Shown: one piece after another, positions 5,326 through 5,934 of the stretch
How the letters are laid out: each line of letters opens with the position of its first letter
Numbering within the stretch: position 1 is the stretch's first letter
Assembly (NCBI GenBank): GCA_020435865.1
Contig: JAGQYZ010000141.1
Span: forward strand, 1-5,934
From: Aequorivita sp.
GTDB lineage: Bacteria; Bacteroidota; Bacteroidia; Flavobacteriales; Flavobacteriaceae
Length of the DNA stretch: 5,934 nt
Direction of reading: 5' to 3'
Program-made: the position numbers and the translations under genes
The notes under the pieces: generated by a model
Told to the model about the DNA's origin: nothing
Database searches by the model: none
What the model saw: the letters and a program-made list of their open reading frames with translations, nothing else

Positions 5326-5934
5326 CATTTTCAGCAATTCGCGCACTTCATTGAGCATCATTGCCGTAGCGCCCCAGACTATGTGCCCATTAAGCTTAAA
5401 AGCTGGAACTTCAACGCTTCTTGCGTAACTTGTGGAAAGCGTTTGAGTAATTATATTTGCATCATTCATAAAATCCTGCAAGGCTACTTCTATCAGTGCT
5501 TCTACCTCCTCTTCCTGAGGCACAAATCTTGGTAATTCTGACGTTATTCCCAAGAAAGGTTGTACAAAAAAATTGCTGGGTGGAATGTAGATTTCCGTAA
5601 GTTTTTTTAATACCGAAATGGTTTCGCGCGAAATGCCAACCTCCTCCTCTGTTTCGCGAAGCGCTGCATCTTGAATGGTTTCGTCCTCATCTTCCAGCTT
5701 TCCACCGGGAAAACCAACCTGTGCAGAATGGACACCTTTATAGGTTTTCCTAAGAATTAAAATAAGCCGTGTTTCAAAATCTTCCGAAGGATAAAAAAGT
5801 GACATTACGCCTGCATGTTTAGCAGTATTCTTTTTGCGAGCCACTCTTTTTAGTTCTTGCAAGCGTTCTATGGGTGCCATTTTAAATTGCACTGACTCAC
5901 CAGGAAGTTCCATTTTTGTTACTTTTACAATCCG
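5317..5934 (-). CDS. NUDIX hydrolase, CoA pyrophosphatase type (N-terminus outside the window)
   Basis: The family cleaves coenzyme A and acyl-CoA into 3',5'-ADP and (acyl-)phosphopantetheine. Numbering from the Met at 5913, the Nudix box lies at 71-94: GKLEDEDE, then REXXEEXGU as RETEEEVGI (86-94), with metal-ligand candidates Glu87, Glu90 and Glu91. There is one extra residue between the Gly and the first Glu (Glu78), a spacing known in CoA-type members. Directly before it, LRKTYKGVHSAQVGFPGG (54-71) matches the CoA-specific NuCoA signature (LLTxRSxxLRSHxGQVxFPGG). The ATG at 5913 gives 198 residues, but the frame stays open through base 5934 (RIVKVTK before Met), and family members typically have about 10-20 residues before the LPGE...KMAP segment present here. 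I therefore treat the gene as truncated by the window edge. The role is probably CoA turnover or removal of oxidised CoA. Confidence 0.88.
   Translation of the reverse strand, partial: RIVKVTKMELPGESVQFKMAPIERLQELKRVARKKNTAKHAGVMSLFYPSEDFETRLILILRKTYKGVHSAQVGFPGGKLEDEDETIQDAALRETEEEVGISRETISVLKKLTEIYIPPSNFFVQPFLGITSELPRFVPQEEEVEALIEVALQDFMNDANIITQTLSTSYARSVEVPAFKLNGHIVWGATAMMLNEVRELLKMVL

Overview
The window looks like chromosomal DNA from a flavobacterium (Bacteroidota, Flavobacteriia). Evidence: most of the sequence is AT-rich; the start sites have A/T-rich leaders rather than strong GGAGG Shine-Dalgarno sites; there are good matches to the Bacteroidota promoter -7 element TAnnTTTG; and the proteins are of types typical of that group (a TonB-dependent receptor with a carboxypeptidase-regulatory-like N-terminus, type II NADH dehydrogenase, a small sigma factor paired with a membrane protein, a flavobacterial-style PlsC homologue). 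The genus cannot be fixed from this sequence.

Layout. 1-677 (-): N-terminal 225 residues of a TonB-dependent outer-membrane receptor, running off the left edge. 678-841: divergent intergenic region. 842-1438 (+): a DUF1801 + YdeI/OmpD-associated (OmdA-type) two-domain protein. 1498-1827 (+): a small, probably exported protein built on a 13-residue repeat. 1864-3144 (-): type II NADH:quinone oxidoreductase, convergent with the small protein. 3145-3258: divergent intergenic region. 3259-3753 (+) and 3760-4404 (+): an ECF-type sigma factor with a TTG start, followed after 6 bases by a four-helix membrane protein that may be its regulator. 4420-5223 (-): a PlsC-family acyltransferase with altered active-site motifs, convergent with the membrane protein. 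5224-5316: a leader with a good promoter match, an imperfect palindrome and a 7-base repeat that ends 3 bases from the start codon. 5317-5934 (-): a CoA-pyrophosphatase-type NUDIX hydrolase whose N-terminus almost certainly continues past the right edge.

No RNA gene, insertion sequence, CRISPR array or phage gene is visible, and no gene-free stretch exceeds 164 bases. Most of this is ordinary core or near-core flavobacterial gene content. Four things deserve attention: the 13-residue repeat protein; the sigma/four-helix membrane protein pair, a candidate regulatory unit without a recognisable classical anti-sigma domain; the PlsC homologue with H-X5-D and FPQGT in place of H-X4-D and FPEGT; and the repeat-bearing leader of that acyltransferase. 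I see no convincing new multi-gene defence or biosynthetic system here.
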